This document shows positions 27,331 through 35,731 of a stretch of DNA of 64,000 bases, piece after piece (position 1 is the first letter of the stretch; each line of letters begins with the position of its first letter). Where the stretch lies: assembly GCA_947503285.1 (NCBI GenBank), contig CANNDD010000004.1, positions 372,001 to 436,000 on the forward strand. The letters run 5' to 3'. This DNA is from an uncultured Croceitalea sp. (GTDB lineage: Bacteria; Bacteroidota; Bacteroidia; Flavobacteriales; Flavobacteriaceae). The notes under the pieces are model-generated. The model did no database searches and was not told the origin of the DNA. It was given only the letters and a program-made list of their open reading frames with translations. The position numbers and the translations under genes are program-made.

Positions 27331-28386
27331 ATGTACACCAAAAAAACCTATTCCGCCTTTCATATGGCGGTCTGGACCCGTTTTGAGACCCTATTGTTTA
27401 TCATCATCATTTTGGGCGTCGTCGCCACATATTATTTTCTTGACTTGGCCTGGCTAAAAATTCCTTGGACGCCCTTGGCCTTAATAGGTACCGCGGTGGC
27501 CTTTGTCATCGGTTTTCAAAACAACTCCGCCTATGGTAGAATTTGGGAGGCCCGAAAAATTTGGGGTGGGGTGGTCAATACCTCACGAACCTTCGGGATG
27601 TTCGTGCAAGACATGGTTACCAATGAAAAAACTGAAAACCCGTTACAGAACGAAGAACTAAAAAAGGAAATTAAGATATTGACCTATCGCCATATTGCCT
27701 GGATGACGGCCCTAAGGCATGCCATGAGGGCACAACAATCATGGGAGACTACTGCAAAGCACAGAACCAATCAAGATTGGGATGCCAGACCACCAGAACA
27801 TGAATTTGAGCTGAACAGTGACTTAGAACCCTATCTTTCAGAAAGGGATTTAGAGGACGTACTAAAAAAGAACAACAAACAAACTGCTATTTTATACCAA
27901 CAATCACATCATTTGAGGCAACTTAAGGAGCGTGGTCTCATTTGGGAGTTTGCCTTTTTAAAATTGGAAGGGGTTTTAGAAGAGTTGTTTACGTTACAGG
28001 GCAAAAGCGAACGTATCAAAAATTTTCCCTATCCCAGGCATTTTGCCACGCTGAACCATTTCTTTATGTGGATATTCGTATTATTGCTTCCGTTTGCATT
28101 GGTGCCGCAATTTGGTGAAATAGGACGGGATATTGCTGAACACCACCCTCTTGTGGGGGACTTGTTTATTTGGCTTAGCGTACCTTTTTATATTATTGTC
28201 GCGTGGATATTCCATACGATGGAACGCATCGGGCGTACCGGTGAAAACCCTTTTGAGGGTACGGCCAACGATGTTCCGATATCCACCATTTCCAGGGGAA
28301 TTGAAATTGACCTTAGGCAAAACCTCGGGGAAGAAAACAATACCATTCCAGAACAGTTTCCTATGAGACACAATGTACAATTCTGA
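27331..28386 (+). CDS. Bestrophin-family (UPF0187) ion channel
   Basis: A 351-residue inner-membrane protein. It opens with AVWTRFETLLFIIIILGVVA (membrane segment 1), then WTPLALIGTAVAFVIGFQNNSAYGRIWEAR, the family signature (FQNNSAYGRxWEAR) of bacterial bestrophins. Further segments are LNHFFMWIFVLLLPFALVP and LFIWLSVPFYIIVAWIFHTM, followed by the conserved GENPFEGTANDVPIS. Bacterial bestrophins form pentameric channels (cation or anion). No operon partner is evident. Confidence 0.93.
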   Translation: MYTKKTYSAFHMAVWTRFETLLFIIIILGVVATYYFLDLAWLKIPWTPLALIGTAVAFVIGFQNNSAYGRIWEARKIWGGVVNTSRTFGMFVQDMVTNEKTENPLQNEELKKEIKILTYRHIAWMTALRHAMRAQQSWETTAKHRTNQDWDARPPEHEFELNSDLEPYLSERDLEDVLKKNNKQTAILYQQSHHLRQLKERGLIWEFAFLKLEGVLEELFTLQGKSERIKNFPYPRHFATLNHFFMWIFVLLLPFALVPQFGEIGRDIAEHHPLVGDLFIWLSVPFYIIVAWIFHTMERIGRTGENPFEGTANDVPISTISRGIEIDLRQNLGEENNTIPEQFPMRHNVQF

Positions 28387-28574
28387 CCATAACAATACAC
28401 GGTATTTGAACCATATGTAAGCTAGAAATCAAGAACATCCTATCTGCGAATTCGGTTTAGGGTAGGTCGAAATACAACGCAAACACCCGAATTAGTGAAA
28501 ATAGTGTTCTCAAAACCTTTTTTGAGATACATGTGTTCCCTATATCAAAGACTTACCGTCGTAGTTTTGATTCT

Positions 28575-29066
28575 ATGATACGACTAAACGACATTTACAA
28601 ATTGATTTTATGTGGAACATTAGTAACCTTTGGTTCTTGTTCCGATTCAGACGATTCTAAACCCATGGAAGAACCTTCAGTTGAACTTACGACTGCCCTA
28701 AGTGGTTTTTATGTGGGTTCGATAGCTGCCGACCAAGGTTTGGCCGATACGTCGGTCATTATCAGGCCCAATGGCACAGATCGGTTTAATGGGGAATATT
28801 TTGGTACCAGCAACTTTACACCATGCTGTAACGTTGAGGGCAATGATGGCACCCTGAACTTTCAAGTAGAAGGTCTGCAATTATTGAATATGGCCGTACG
28901 GCTTGATTCAGAATTGCCGCCCTGTACGGCCAATATTGACGGTAATGGCGAAGCGATTTTGTCGGAAGAAGGGAATAGATTGGTCTTCAATTTAATACAA
29001 GACGGATGCGGCGTCCAAAACTTTCCAGTGACATTAACGGTGGTCAAGGTCAGAAATCTAGAGTAA
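28575..29066 (+). CDS. Lipoprotein of unknown function
   Basis: A 163-residue exported lipoprotein with lipobox TFGSC. The start at 28575 (MIRLNDIYKLILCG) is preferred, because the 14 codons upstream would bury the signal peptide. After an acidic linker (SDSDDSKPMEEPS) the domain begins LSGFYVGSIAADQGLADTSV and contains CCNVEGND. It resembles small beta-rich lipoproteins of Flavobacteriaceae; the function is unknown. It is convergent with the AraC-type gene, with 7 bp between the stops. Confidence 0.75.
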   Translation: MIRLNDIYKLILCGTLVTFGSCSDSDDSKPMEEPSVELTTALSGFYVGSIAADQGLADTSVIIRPNGTDRFNGEYFGTSNFTPCCNVEGNDGTLNFQVEGLQLLNMAVRLDSELPPCTANIDGNGEAILSEEGNRLVFNLIQDGCGVQNFPVTLTVVKVRNLE

Positions 29067-29073
29067 AATCAGC

Positions 29074-30162
29074 CTACTTTCGTTGCTGGTATTGCAAAGG
29101 GGTCATACCGGTGTACTTTTTAAAAATCCGATAAAAGGTCGCCGGTGATTTAAAGCCCACCGTATTGGCCATACCGATCAAAGAATAGGCTTTCCATTCT
29201 TCATTATGCAACATCCTTTTAAGTTCCTCAACCCGTTTTTGGTTGATATAATCCTTGAAACCCATGTTGAACTTATGGCGCAGATAATGCCTAATGCTCT
29301 GGGGCGGAATCCCGAATAACTTAGACAGGTAACTGATACTTATTTCTGTATTGGTGTATAGCTTTTCTTCACCAAAATACTTTTGAAACAGAGCATCCAA
29401 TTTTTCACTATTCTTCAATGCCCCGCGGGTATCATGCCGTCCTTTCCCAAATAAAACAGGTCTGACCCATTTCATTTCAAGTACCGTATAGACTATCAAC
29501 GACCCATTCACAAAAATCACCATTGGCATGAAAAAGTATCGGTTGATACTTAAAAAGGCCGTTGACCAAAATGGGGATGCAAACATAATAGAAGCCACGT
29601 CATATGTTTTACCGCTCAAGAAATAAAAAAGTAGCAGGTAAAGCAGCAGTTTGATTCTATTGGTCTTAACACTAGTACCATTTTGTTTTTGCAGTGTGGC
29701 CAACAGCTTTACCGACAGAACCGAATAGAAGACCAATAGTAACGACTCGGTAATGAGCAACATGGTGGCAATGGTAACATAATGAAGTGCATAATACTCC
29801 GGAAATATGAATTTTACGCTATAATACGTGAAATGTAACATCACGGGAAGCATCATATGTGTTAGGGTACTATGTTGAACGTTCTTTGGCCCGGGTCGCC
29901 ATGTAGAAAGGTATAGAAAAATAAGGGGGCCAATAAATACATTCTTGCCCGATCCCAGAAGCAAAGACAACAACCAGTCTTTTTTTACCACGGGCCAAAA
30001 AATATTATTGACCAGTGTAACCCCCATCAGAAAGCAAAGTAGACCCAATAAAATGAATCGACTTCTATTTGAAAAAAAGTTGACCACGGCCAAAACAATC
30101 AGGTAAATGCTCGTACAGAGCAGCATGCCATTGTACAAAATATCTGGAAAGGCATCATTCAT
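29074..30162 (-). CDS. AraC-family regulator with membrane-embedded N-terminus
   Basis: A 362-residue protein. Residues 1-230 contain about seven membrane segments (LLCTSIYLIVLAVVNFFS, LLGLLCFLMGVTLVNNIFW, VIFVNGSLIVYTVLEMKWV and others). The last 105 residues are an AraC-type double helix-turn-helix: ISISYLSKLFGIPPQSIRHYL and SLIGMANTVGFKSPATFYRIF, ending KYTGMTPLQYQQRK. It probably senses a signal at or in the membrane and controls DNA directly. The next gene upstream (Arg/Asn-rich protein) is divergent, so it could be a target. Confidence 0.87.
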   Translation of the reverse strand: MNDAFPDILYNGMLLCTSIYLIVLAVVNFFSNRSRFILLGLLCFLMGVTLVNNIFWPVVKKDWLLSLLLGSGKNVFIGPLIFLYLSTWRPGPKNVQHSTLTHMMLPVMLHFTYYSVKFIFPEYYALHYVTIATMLLITESLLLVFYSVLSVKLLATLQKQNGTSVKTNRIKLLLYLLLFYFLSGKTYDVASIMFASPFWSTAFLSINRYFFMPMVIFVNGSLIVYTVLEMKWVRPVLFGKGRHDTRGALKNSEKLDALFQKYFGEEKLYTNTEISISYLSKLFGIPPQSIRHYLRHKFNMGFKDYINQKRVEELKRMLHNEEWKAYSLIGMANTVGFKSPATFYRIFKKYTGMTPLQYQQRK

Positions 30163-30491
30163 GACCTAATAGAATCGTGTTCTTACTATATATGAAAACC
30201 AGTTGTAAGATACATATTGCTATCATTTTACCCCAATCTTAGAAATGGTAATTCAAAACAAATTAGCGATAACACCATGTCGTCCCCCTTGACGGAATCG
30301 TTATATAAAACACACTTTTATAAGCCAATACGAATTCGAAACACCATGCTTTATAATGATTAAGGTGCATATCTAAAATATAAGTACTTGAAATTCAGAT
30401 ATATAAAACTACTTATAAATTTTTGGCACGCTGTTTGGTATAAGTTAACCGGAATGTAAATAGTTACTTCCAGAACTTAAAACCTTATAGT
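30163..30491. other. 329-bp intergenic region between divergent genes
   Basis: AT-rich, without a coding frame. It must hold the promoter of the AraC-7TM gene (minus) and that of the Arg/Asn-rich protein gene (plus). For the latter a sigma-54-like site is at 30423-30439. Confidence 0.55.
30423..30439 (+). promoter_or_regulatory. Sigma-54-like promoter
   Basis: TTGGCACG-CTGT-TTGGT fits the -24/-12 consensus TTGGCACG-N4-TTGCW except for G instead of C in the -12 box. The distance between the GG and GC/GG positions is correct. Initiation near 30450 would give a leader of about 42 nt for the downstream gene. No TAnnTTTG element was seen here. Confidence 0.45.
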
Positions 30492-31676
30492 ATGAAAAAG
30501 TTAATACTTTTAATCGCAGCGGTCTTTTTTGGTACAACCATGACCAAAGCTGAAACACTTGAAGATAAGGTTGTTGTTAATACTTTTCGTAATAGTAACT
30601 CCTTCATCTTCGCAGAAAACGGAGTAACCTTCTCAGTGTATCCCGATGGAGAATTTGACTTCTTCATTGATAGTCAAGTAAATCTTGGTGTTGGTGCAAG
30701 GGTCGGTAATGTTGGTATAACATTTAATTCTGGATTCAATTACAATCCTTTTGTACAGTATGATGATTACGGTGCCATCGTTCAAGTTGAAAATGTACCC
30801 GTATTCTATGACTACTACGGTCGTGTATCACAAATTGGTGGGGTAAATGTTTGGTATAGAAATGGCTTGGTCAGACGAATCGGCGGATTAAATGTCTTTT
30901 ACAATGGTGGAGTATTCAGTCATCACACCGGATTTGTAAATGTGTATAATAGAAACTTCGTCTTTAGACCCCACTTTAGGTGGTTTGCCAGACCGGCAAT
31001 CGGTTTCTGCAATGTATGGACAACCCCCTATAGAAGATTCTATAACCCTATTCGGTATACTTGGCACAGACCTTACAGAAATAATTTTAGGCGTGCTTAT
31101 GTGAACAGGGGTCGTGAATACCGATTCAACCGATCACGAAGGGCGAATATCTATAGAAATGATAGACGGGTAGCTGTTCGTGAAAACAGGGTAAGACGTA
31201 ATAATGTAGTGAGAAACGGACGAAACAATGTCAACAGGGCTACTAACCGAGTGGCTTCTAGAAATACCGTTAATCGTAACCGTAATACGGTAAGAAGAAA
31301 TACCGTAGGTAACACTTCAACGAATAGAAATACGGAGTTGAGAAGAAGTAATACGCGAAGAAATACTACGGTTGCTTCACGTTCAAACCGTGGCAATACG
31401 GTTACACAACGAACAGTGACCCGTACACCGCGAAGCACTTCGGTCACAAAAAGACAAGTAGCACGAACGCCTCAAAAGCGAACGGTAAGCAGGTCTACCA
31501 AGACGTTTAAAAAGCCGAATAGCAGAAACGTTGTCAGTAATAGAAGTTCACAGTCAAGAACGAAACGGGTACAGCGAAGCAGCACCCCACAACGGAAAAC
31601 CGTAAGTAGAAGTGCTTCATCAAACCGAAGTCGTTCCACTGCCTCAAGAACCTCAAGAAGTTCTAGAAGACAGTAA
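30492..31676 (+). CDS. Exported Arg/Asn/Ser-rich basic protein
   Basis: A 394-residue protein with a signal peptide (ending MTKA). Residues 25-150 form an ordered-looking beta-rich domain with Tyr/Gly repeats (QIGGVNVWYRNGLVRRIGG). From about residue 170 to the end it is low-complexity and strongly basic, made of Arg, Asn, Thr and Ser (for example RRNTVGNTSTNRNTELRRSN). No catalytic motif is seen. It resembles basic periplasmic or surface proteins of Flavobacteriaceae with unknown role; the tail could bind polyanions such as LPS, nucleic acid or polysaccharide. A sigma-54-like promoter precedes it and a strong terminator follows. Confidence 0.75.
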   Translation: MKKLILLIAAVFFGTTMTKAETLEDKVVVNTFRNSNSFIFAENGVTFSVYPDGEFDFFIDSQVNLGVGARVGNVGITFNSGFNYNPFVQYDDYGAIVQVENVPVFYDYYGRVSQIGGVNVWYRNGLVRRIGGLNVFYNGGVFSHHTGFVNVYNRNFVFRPHFRWFARPAIGFCNVWTTPYRRFYNPIRYTWHRPYRNNFRRAYVNRGREYRFNRSRRANIYRNDRRVAVRENRVRRNNVVRNGRNNVNRATNRVASRNTVNRNRNTVRRNTVGNTSTNRNTELRRSNTRRNTTVASRSNRGNTVTQRTVTRTPRSTSVTKRQVARTPQKRTVSRSTKTFKKPNSRNVVSNRSSQSRTKRVQRSSTPQRKTVSRSASSNRSRSTASRTSRSSRRQ

Positions 31677-31710
31677 AAACATAGATCGGTGCTTAGAGAA
31701 GCCATAACTG

Positions 31711-31735
31711 CTTCGGCTTCGCTCAGCATTTGTCA
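31711..31735. repeat. Fragment of dispersed CTTCG-CTTCGCTCA repeat
   Basis: CTTCGGCTTCGCTCAG here matches the TTTCGACTTCGCTCAAG word within the MITE-like element at 5767-5783. Such words are typical of short intergenic palindromes dispersed in Bacteroidota genomes. Confidence 0.4.
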
Positions 31736-31813
31736 AACCAACAGTTTTTGTTTCTTGCCCATGCAATTACAAAACAAGGTTTAAACGAAGTTTTTAGGTT
31801 GGTTAGTTGTTTG

Positions 31814-31848
31814 CCCCGTAGTTGGATTTATCCGCTACGGGGTTTTTT
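31814..31848 (+). terminator. Rho-independent terminator
   Basis: CCCCGTAG / CTACGGGG form an 8-bp stem with an inner GGAT/ATCC pairing, followed by T6. It ends the transcript of the Arg/Asn-rich protein gene, about 140 bp after its stop codon. Confidence 0.85.
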
Positions 31849-31861
31849 ATGAAGTACCTAA

Positions 31862-32308
31862 CTACTTTTGAACGGCCATGTCCGTTACCATTTGCCACTT
31901 GTCCTCAGCATTCTTTATCAAGAGTATTGTCACCAATTGGCTGCCTTTTTCAGCTTTAAAATGGGCGACGACGACGGCAGAGTGATCCATGACTTCGACA
32001 TGCTTAAACTCAACATCGAATTTGGTACCCCCTATCACCTCTTTGGCGAGCAATCCGATATAGTTTTCTGCCGGTATGATAGAGGTCTTGTCTGGAGTAG
32101 GGTACTTATTGGCGATTACGCGAAAGTCACTATGTAAGATATCGTCATACGCTTGTATGTTGCGTTCTTCACCTGCCTTTGCAAAGGCATAAACAACATC
32201 CTTTATTTCATTTTTCATGGATTCCAAGTTTTCATTTGTTTGTGATTTACAACCTACACTGCCCAAAAGAAGTGATAACATCAGGGTAAAAAGGGATTTT
32301 TTCATCAT
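31862..32308 (-). CDS. NTF2/SnoaL-like lipoprotein
   Basis: A 148-residue exported lipoprotein with lipobox GSVGC. The mature part (about 125 residues) fits the SnoaL/DUF4440-like cone fold: VVYAFAKAGEERNIQAYDDIL at the start and DKWQMVTDMAVQK as the last strand. In this superfamily members act as small enzymes or binding proteins; no active-site residues can be assigned. The second ATG one codon downstream is equally likely. A candidate promoter is at 32331-32338. The Crp-type gene is upstream on the same strand and may regulate it. Confidence 0.75.
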   Translation of the reverse strand: MMKKSLFTLMLSLLLGSVGCKSQTNENLESMKNEIKDVVYAFAKAGEERNIQAYDDILHSDFRVIANKYPTPDKTSIIPAENYIGLLAKEVIGGTKFDVEFKHVEVMDHSAVVVAHFKAEKGSQLVTILLIKNAEDKWQMVTDMAVQK

Positions 32309-32330
32309 TTTGACTTTATTGATTTCTCGT

Positions 32331-32338
32331 CAAAACTA
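32331..32338 (-). promoter_or_regulatory. Candidate -7 promoter element (TAGTTTTG)
   Basis: An exact TAnnTTTG match on the minus strand, 22 nt before the NTF2-like lipoprotein start. It lies in the gap between the Crp-type gene and this gene. Confidence 0.5.
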
Positions 32339-32392
32339 TGCTGCATAAAGAAGAAAAAGTGTGCGTGAAATCACATAACACACACTTTAAGA

Positions 32393-32968
32393 CTACATTT
32401 TCTTTCTGATCCTGCTTAAGGTTTCCCTCGCAAGTCCTAAATAAGAAGCAAGGTATTTTAGGGGCACTTGTTGCAGTAATTGAGGCCTCTTTTCTTCAAT
32501 AAATGCATATTTCTCTTGTGGGGAAAGGTTTTTCAAGATGGCCGCAAATTGATGTTGTGAAGCTACTAAATGCTCCAACATTTTTCTTCCTAACCGTTCA
32601 TAACTCGGGGACACTTCATAAAGCTCCAATAACTTGGCCCGGGGTATATAAAGTACCGAACAATCAGACATGGCCATAAGATTTTTCTTGGAGGTCGTTT
32701 GCGTACTCAAACTTTCCAAATCACAGGCAAAACTTCCCTGAAGAAAAAACTCCAGGTAATCTTCCCTCCCATCGGTCACTTCAAACAACCCTATGGTGCC
32801 ATCAACCACAAAATAGAGGCCCTTATGATAGTGGCCTTGAGATAGTAAGAATTCCTTTTTTTTAAATTCCTTTAATTGTGAAATTGCCCGTAATTGTTCA
32901 AATTCATCATTATTCAATTTATAAAAACCACCTAATATGGTTCTGAAGAATTCATCTACTGGGTTCAC
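32393..32968 (-). CDS. Crp/Fnr-family transcriptional regulator
   Basis: A 191-residue protein with an N-terminal cyclic-nucleotide-binding-like domain (residues about 20-120; FLLSQGHYHKGLYFVVDGTIGLF is the usual beta-roll start) and a short C-terminal helix-turn-helix (VPLKYLASYLGLARETLSRIRKK). It is of the flavobacterial type that lacks Fe-S cysteines and a clear cAMP site. Its product probably acts on adjacent or stress-related genes. Confidence 0.88.
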   Translation of the reverse strand: MNPVDEFFRTILGGFYKLNNDEFEQLRAISQLKEFKKKEFLLSQGHYHKGLYFVVDGTIGLFEVTDGREDYLEFFLQGSFACDLESLSTQTTSKKNLMAMSDCSVLYIPRAKLLELYEVSPSYERLGRKMLEHLVASQHQFAAILKNLSPQEKYAFIEEKRPQLLQQVPLKYLASYLGLARETLSRIRKKM

Positions 32969-33008
32969 AGGAATCCGTTTAATTTGTAAAATCTTAAAGT
33001 CTTTCTTA

Positions 33009-34460
33009 TCAAAATTTCAATAGTTTTTTTATCAAATCGGATAGGTCTTCTGAAACTTGAAAACGATACAAAAGCCCAAAATAGGGTACCACTATCAAAA
33101 TCGTTTTTAGAACGATATTTAGAATTGGATGAAAATGGAAGGTAATTTGCCCAAACAACACCCCCAACAAAACCAAGAGCACAAAAACCTTAAACGTTGA
33201 ATTGGTATACGGTACTATGCCAAACTTGAGCTTCACGAAAATCATTTTGATCAAGTTAAATATAAAAATCGAACTGAAACTGGCCAAGGCCGCACCCTCA
33301 ATACCAAACAATGGAATCAACCACAGATTCAATAGAATGGTAAATAGGGCCAAAAAGATCCCAAAAACCAAAACTGTCCGGTAAAATCTGGAATAATAGA
33401 GTATGGCGTTGATATTGCCTAAGAAAGCATCGAAGACCTTCGCCATGCCTATCATAAACACGATTACGAATCCATTTCTGTAGGCTTCGGGAATCATAAG
33501 GTACAATGCCTCTATATTAGTTATGATCAGAATGAACAATAGACCCGAAGCGATAAAAGAGGTCAAAGCGGTCTTTTTGTAAAGGTGTTCCAATTCAAAA
33601 TGATTGTCTTGATTGAGGTATTCAGCCGTCATCGGATAGGTAATCTGATTCATGGCTCGATTAGGAACACTTATCACAGTGGCAATATATACCGCAACGC
33701 CATAATAAGCTACATAATCGATAGCTATATACTGATTGATCATGAACTTATCGATCTCTATTAAGATAAGTGCCACGGATCCCCCCAAAACCATCAGCAT
33801 ACCGTATTGTAAGATGACCTTATACGATTTGGGGAAATCAAAATCCAATTTAAGCCTTCGTAGACGATACGCATATACCTTCATGATCGCGGTGCGTAAA
33901 AGATACACGGCCACTATCCCCTTGAGAAATAAAGGCAGTGAAATCATTTGTAAATACAGAAGTACCAATAGTATAGAAATACAGACCCTACCAAAAACCT
34001 CTTTCATAAAGTTACCGAAAACGGATTTCAGGTGTACTTTGCTCCAGGCATAAAACACTTCAAAATAAGCCATTGCAAAACCTACCAAAAAGAAATACCA
34101 AACATAATCAACTACAATCCCATTCTTTCGAGATAGGAATGCGGCAATACTATCGTAAAAAACCCAAGTAAGCCCAGCTGCTGGAATCAAGATCAGTAAT
34201 GGCGACAGCACCACCAATGTCAAGAATGAGTTTTTGGTACCCTCATCTTGCGCACTATAGAATTTAACAAGCGTATTGTGGGCGCCAAAAGCAAATAAGG
34301 GCATCAAAATCGCGCCCGTAGCCAAAATAAAGGTCACCAACCCGTAATATGACGGTCGTAAAATATTAGTGTAGAGAAAAAGGGTGTTTACAGCACCAAA
34401 AGCGAAGCCTATAAAAGTGATGATAGTGTTTCGAAAAGACTGCTTTAAGACGATTCCCAT
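33009..34460 (-). CDS. Polysaccharide flippase (Wzx/MATE-like)
   Basis: A 483-residue protein with about 12-14 membrane segments along its length, beginning SFRNTIITFIGFAFGAVNTLF, and the family pattern IEIDKFMINQYIAIDYVAYYGVAVYI in the middle (residues about 230-255). It should flip lipid-linked saccharides across the inner membrane. It is the last gene of a three-gene surface-polysaccharide unit and overlaps the glycosyltransferase gene by 16 bp, so they are translationally coupled. Confidence 0.87.
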   Translation of the reverse strand: MGIVLKQSFRNTIITFIGFAFGAVNTLFLYTNILRPSYYGLVTFILATGAILMPLFAFGAHNTLVKFYSAQDEGTKNSFLTLVVLSPLLILIPAAGLTWVFYDSIAAFLSRKNGIVVDYVWYFFLVGFAMAYFEVFYAWSKVHLKSVFGNFMKEVFGRVCISILLVLLYLQMISLPLFLKGIVAVYLLRTAIMKVYAYRLRRLKLDFDFPKSYKVILQYGMLMVLGGSVALILIEIDKFMINQYIAIDYVAYYGVAVYIATVISVPNRAMNQITYPMTAEYLNQDNHFELEHLYKKTALTSFIASGLLFILIITNIEALYLMIPEAYRNGFVIVFMIGMAKVFDAFLGNINAILYYSRFYRTVLVFGIFLALFTILLNLWLIPLFGIEGAALASFSSIFIFNLIKMIFVKLKFGIVPYTNSTFKVFVLLVLLGVLFGQITFHFHPILNIVLKTILIVVPYFGLLYRFQVSEDLSDLIKKLLKF

Positions 34461-35731
34461 TTGATGGTATTGGCAAGTTTTCTAGTCAATTCACGACGAC
34501 TGTACTTTTCAATTGCTTCTGAACCTGAAGTCAATTTCCCTTTTTGAAAAGCTGTAAACCACTCTAAAAGTACATTTTTTAAGTCTAATTTATCTTTTGG
34601 GGTAAAGCGCTTTCCTGAATTCGTCTCAAGAACTATCATGCCAGCTTCCCAGTTTTCTGGCCCCAATGCCAATATCGGTCGCCGTGCATTCAAATATTCA
34701 AATAATTTGCCAGGTATTATTCCTTTGGTTTCTTCTGAATCAATTTCCAGCAACAGCAATATTTGCGATTTCGCTTGCAGTTCCAAGACCTTTGAATGCC
34801 GAACATAACCGAATTCGGTCGTGGAATCGTTCAATTGATGTCGGGCCAAAGATTCTTTTACCCCATCGCCGACCACCCCGATCAATTGTATGCTTAATTG
34901 TGCCTTGAAATCGGCATTTTCACGACAGAGTTCTTGTAAAACCTGCCAAAGGACAATCGGATTTCTTGCCGTAAGCAATGAACCGATATGTGACAGTGTG
35001 AATTTGCCATCTAAGGGGGCAATTATTTTTTCCCCATCATACCCATTAGTAATGACATCGATTTTTGTTGGTGTAATCTCTTCAAATTCCCGCTTGGTCG
35101 TTTTGCTGGTCACTACAATTTTATCAGCGGTAGTCAAAACTTGCCGTTCTAATAATTTATGCTTGCGCTTGGATGAGGTTGTGAGTTTCAATTTTTTATG
35201 ATACCCGATACCGGTCCACGGATCCCTAAAATCAGCGATCCACCTAATAGCAAAACGAGATTTTAAAGCCATCCCTATTAAGTGGACACTATGTGGGGGG
35301 CCTGTAGTGATAATGGTTTGAATTTTTTCATCCCTCACTAGTTTTGAGATGGTCTTTACCGAAGGTCTCACCCAATATTTTCTAGCATCCGGAATAAAAA
35401 AATTACCACGAATCCATAAAAATAAGCGCTCCATTGGTGATTGTTTATGGTGTTTTTGAATAATACCTGAACTAATCCGTTTTGTTTTTTTCTTTGAAAA
35501 TAGGGCTGCTAGGCCATGGGGTTCGAAGATAGGTTCTTTGATGATCCGCACACCTTCTGGAATTTCTTTCAACAAAGAGGCATCTACAATGGGATAATTT
35601 GGATTCTCAGGAACGAATACAATGGGTTCGACACCAAAATCAGGCAAATACTTTACGAATTTGAGCCATCGCTGTACACCAGGGCCACCAGCTGGGGGCC
35701 AATAATAGGCGACGATGAGCACTTTCTGCAT
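34445..35731 (-). CDS. Family 4 glycosyltransferase
   Basis: A 428-residue GT-B-fold enzyme. The N-terminal half starts VLIVAYYWPPAGGPGVQRWL, a hallmark of this GT4 subgroup, followed by ITTGPPHSVHLIGMALK. The C-terminal half carries the donor-binding region, seen here as IPGKLFEYLNARRPILALGP near residue 340. It transfers a sugar from a nucleotide donor to an unknown glycan acceptor in the cytosol. It overlaps the YfhO-like gene by 1 bp upstream and the flippase by 16 bp downstream. Confidence 0.88.
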   Translation of the reverse strand: MQKVLIVAYYWPPAGGPGVQRWLKFVKYLPDFGVEPIVFVPENPNYPIVDASLLKEIPEGVRIIKEPIFEPHGLAALFSKKKTKRISSGIIQKHHKQSPMERLFLWIRGNFFIPDARKYWVRPSVKTISKLVRDEKIQTIITTGPPHSVHLIGMALKSRFAIRWIADFRDPWTGIGYHKKLKLTTSSKRKHKLLERQVLTTADKIVVTSKTTKREFEEITPTKIDVITNGYDGEKIIAPLDGKFTLSHIGSLLTARNPIVLWQVLQELCRENADFKAQLSIQLIGVVGDGVKESLARHQLNDSTTEFGYVRHSKVLELQAKSQILLLLEIDSEETKGIIPGKLFEYLNARRPILALGPENWEAGMIVLETNSGKRFTPKDKLDLKNVLLEWFTAFQKGKLTSGSEAIEKYSRRELTRKLANTIKWESS

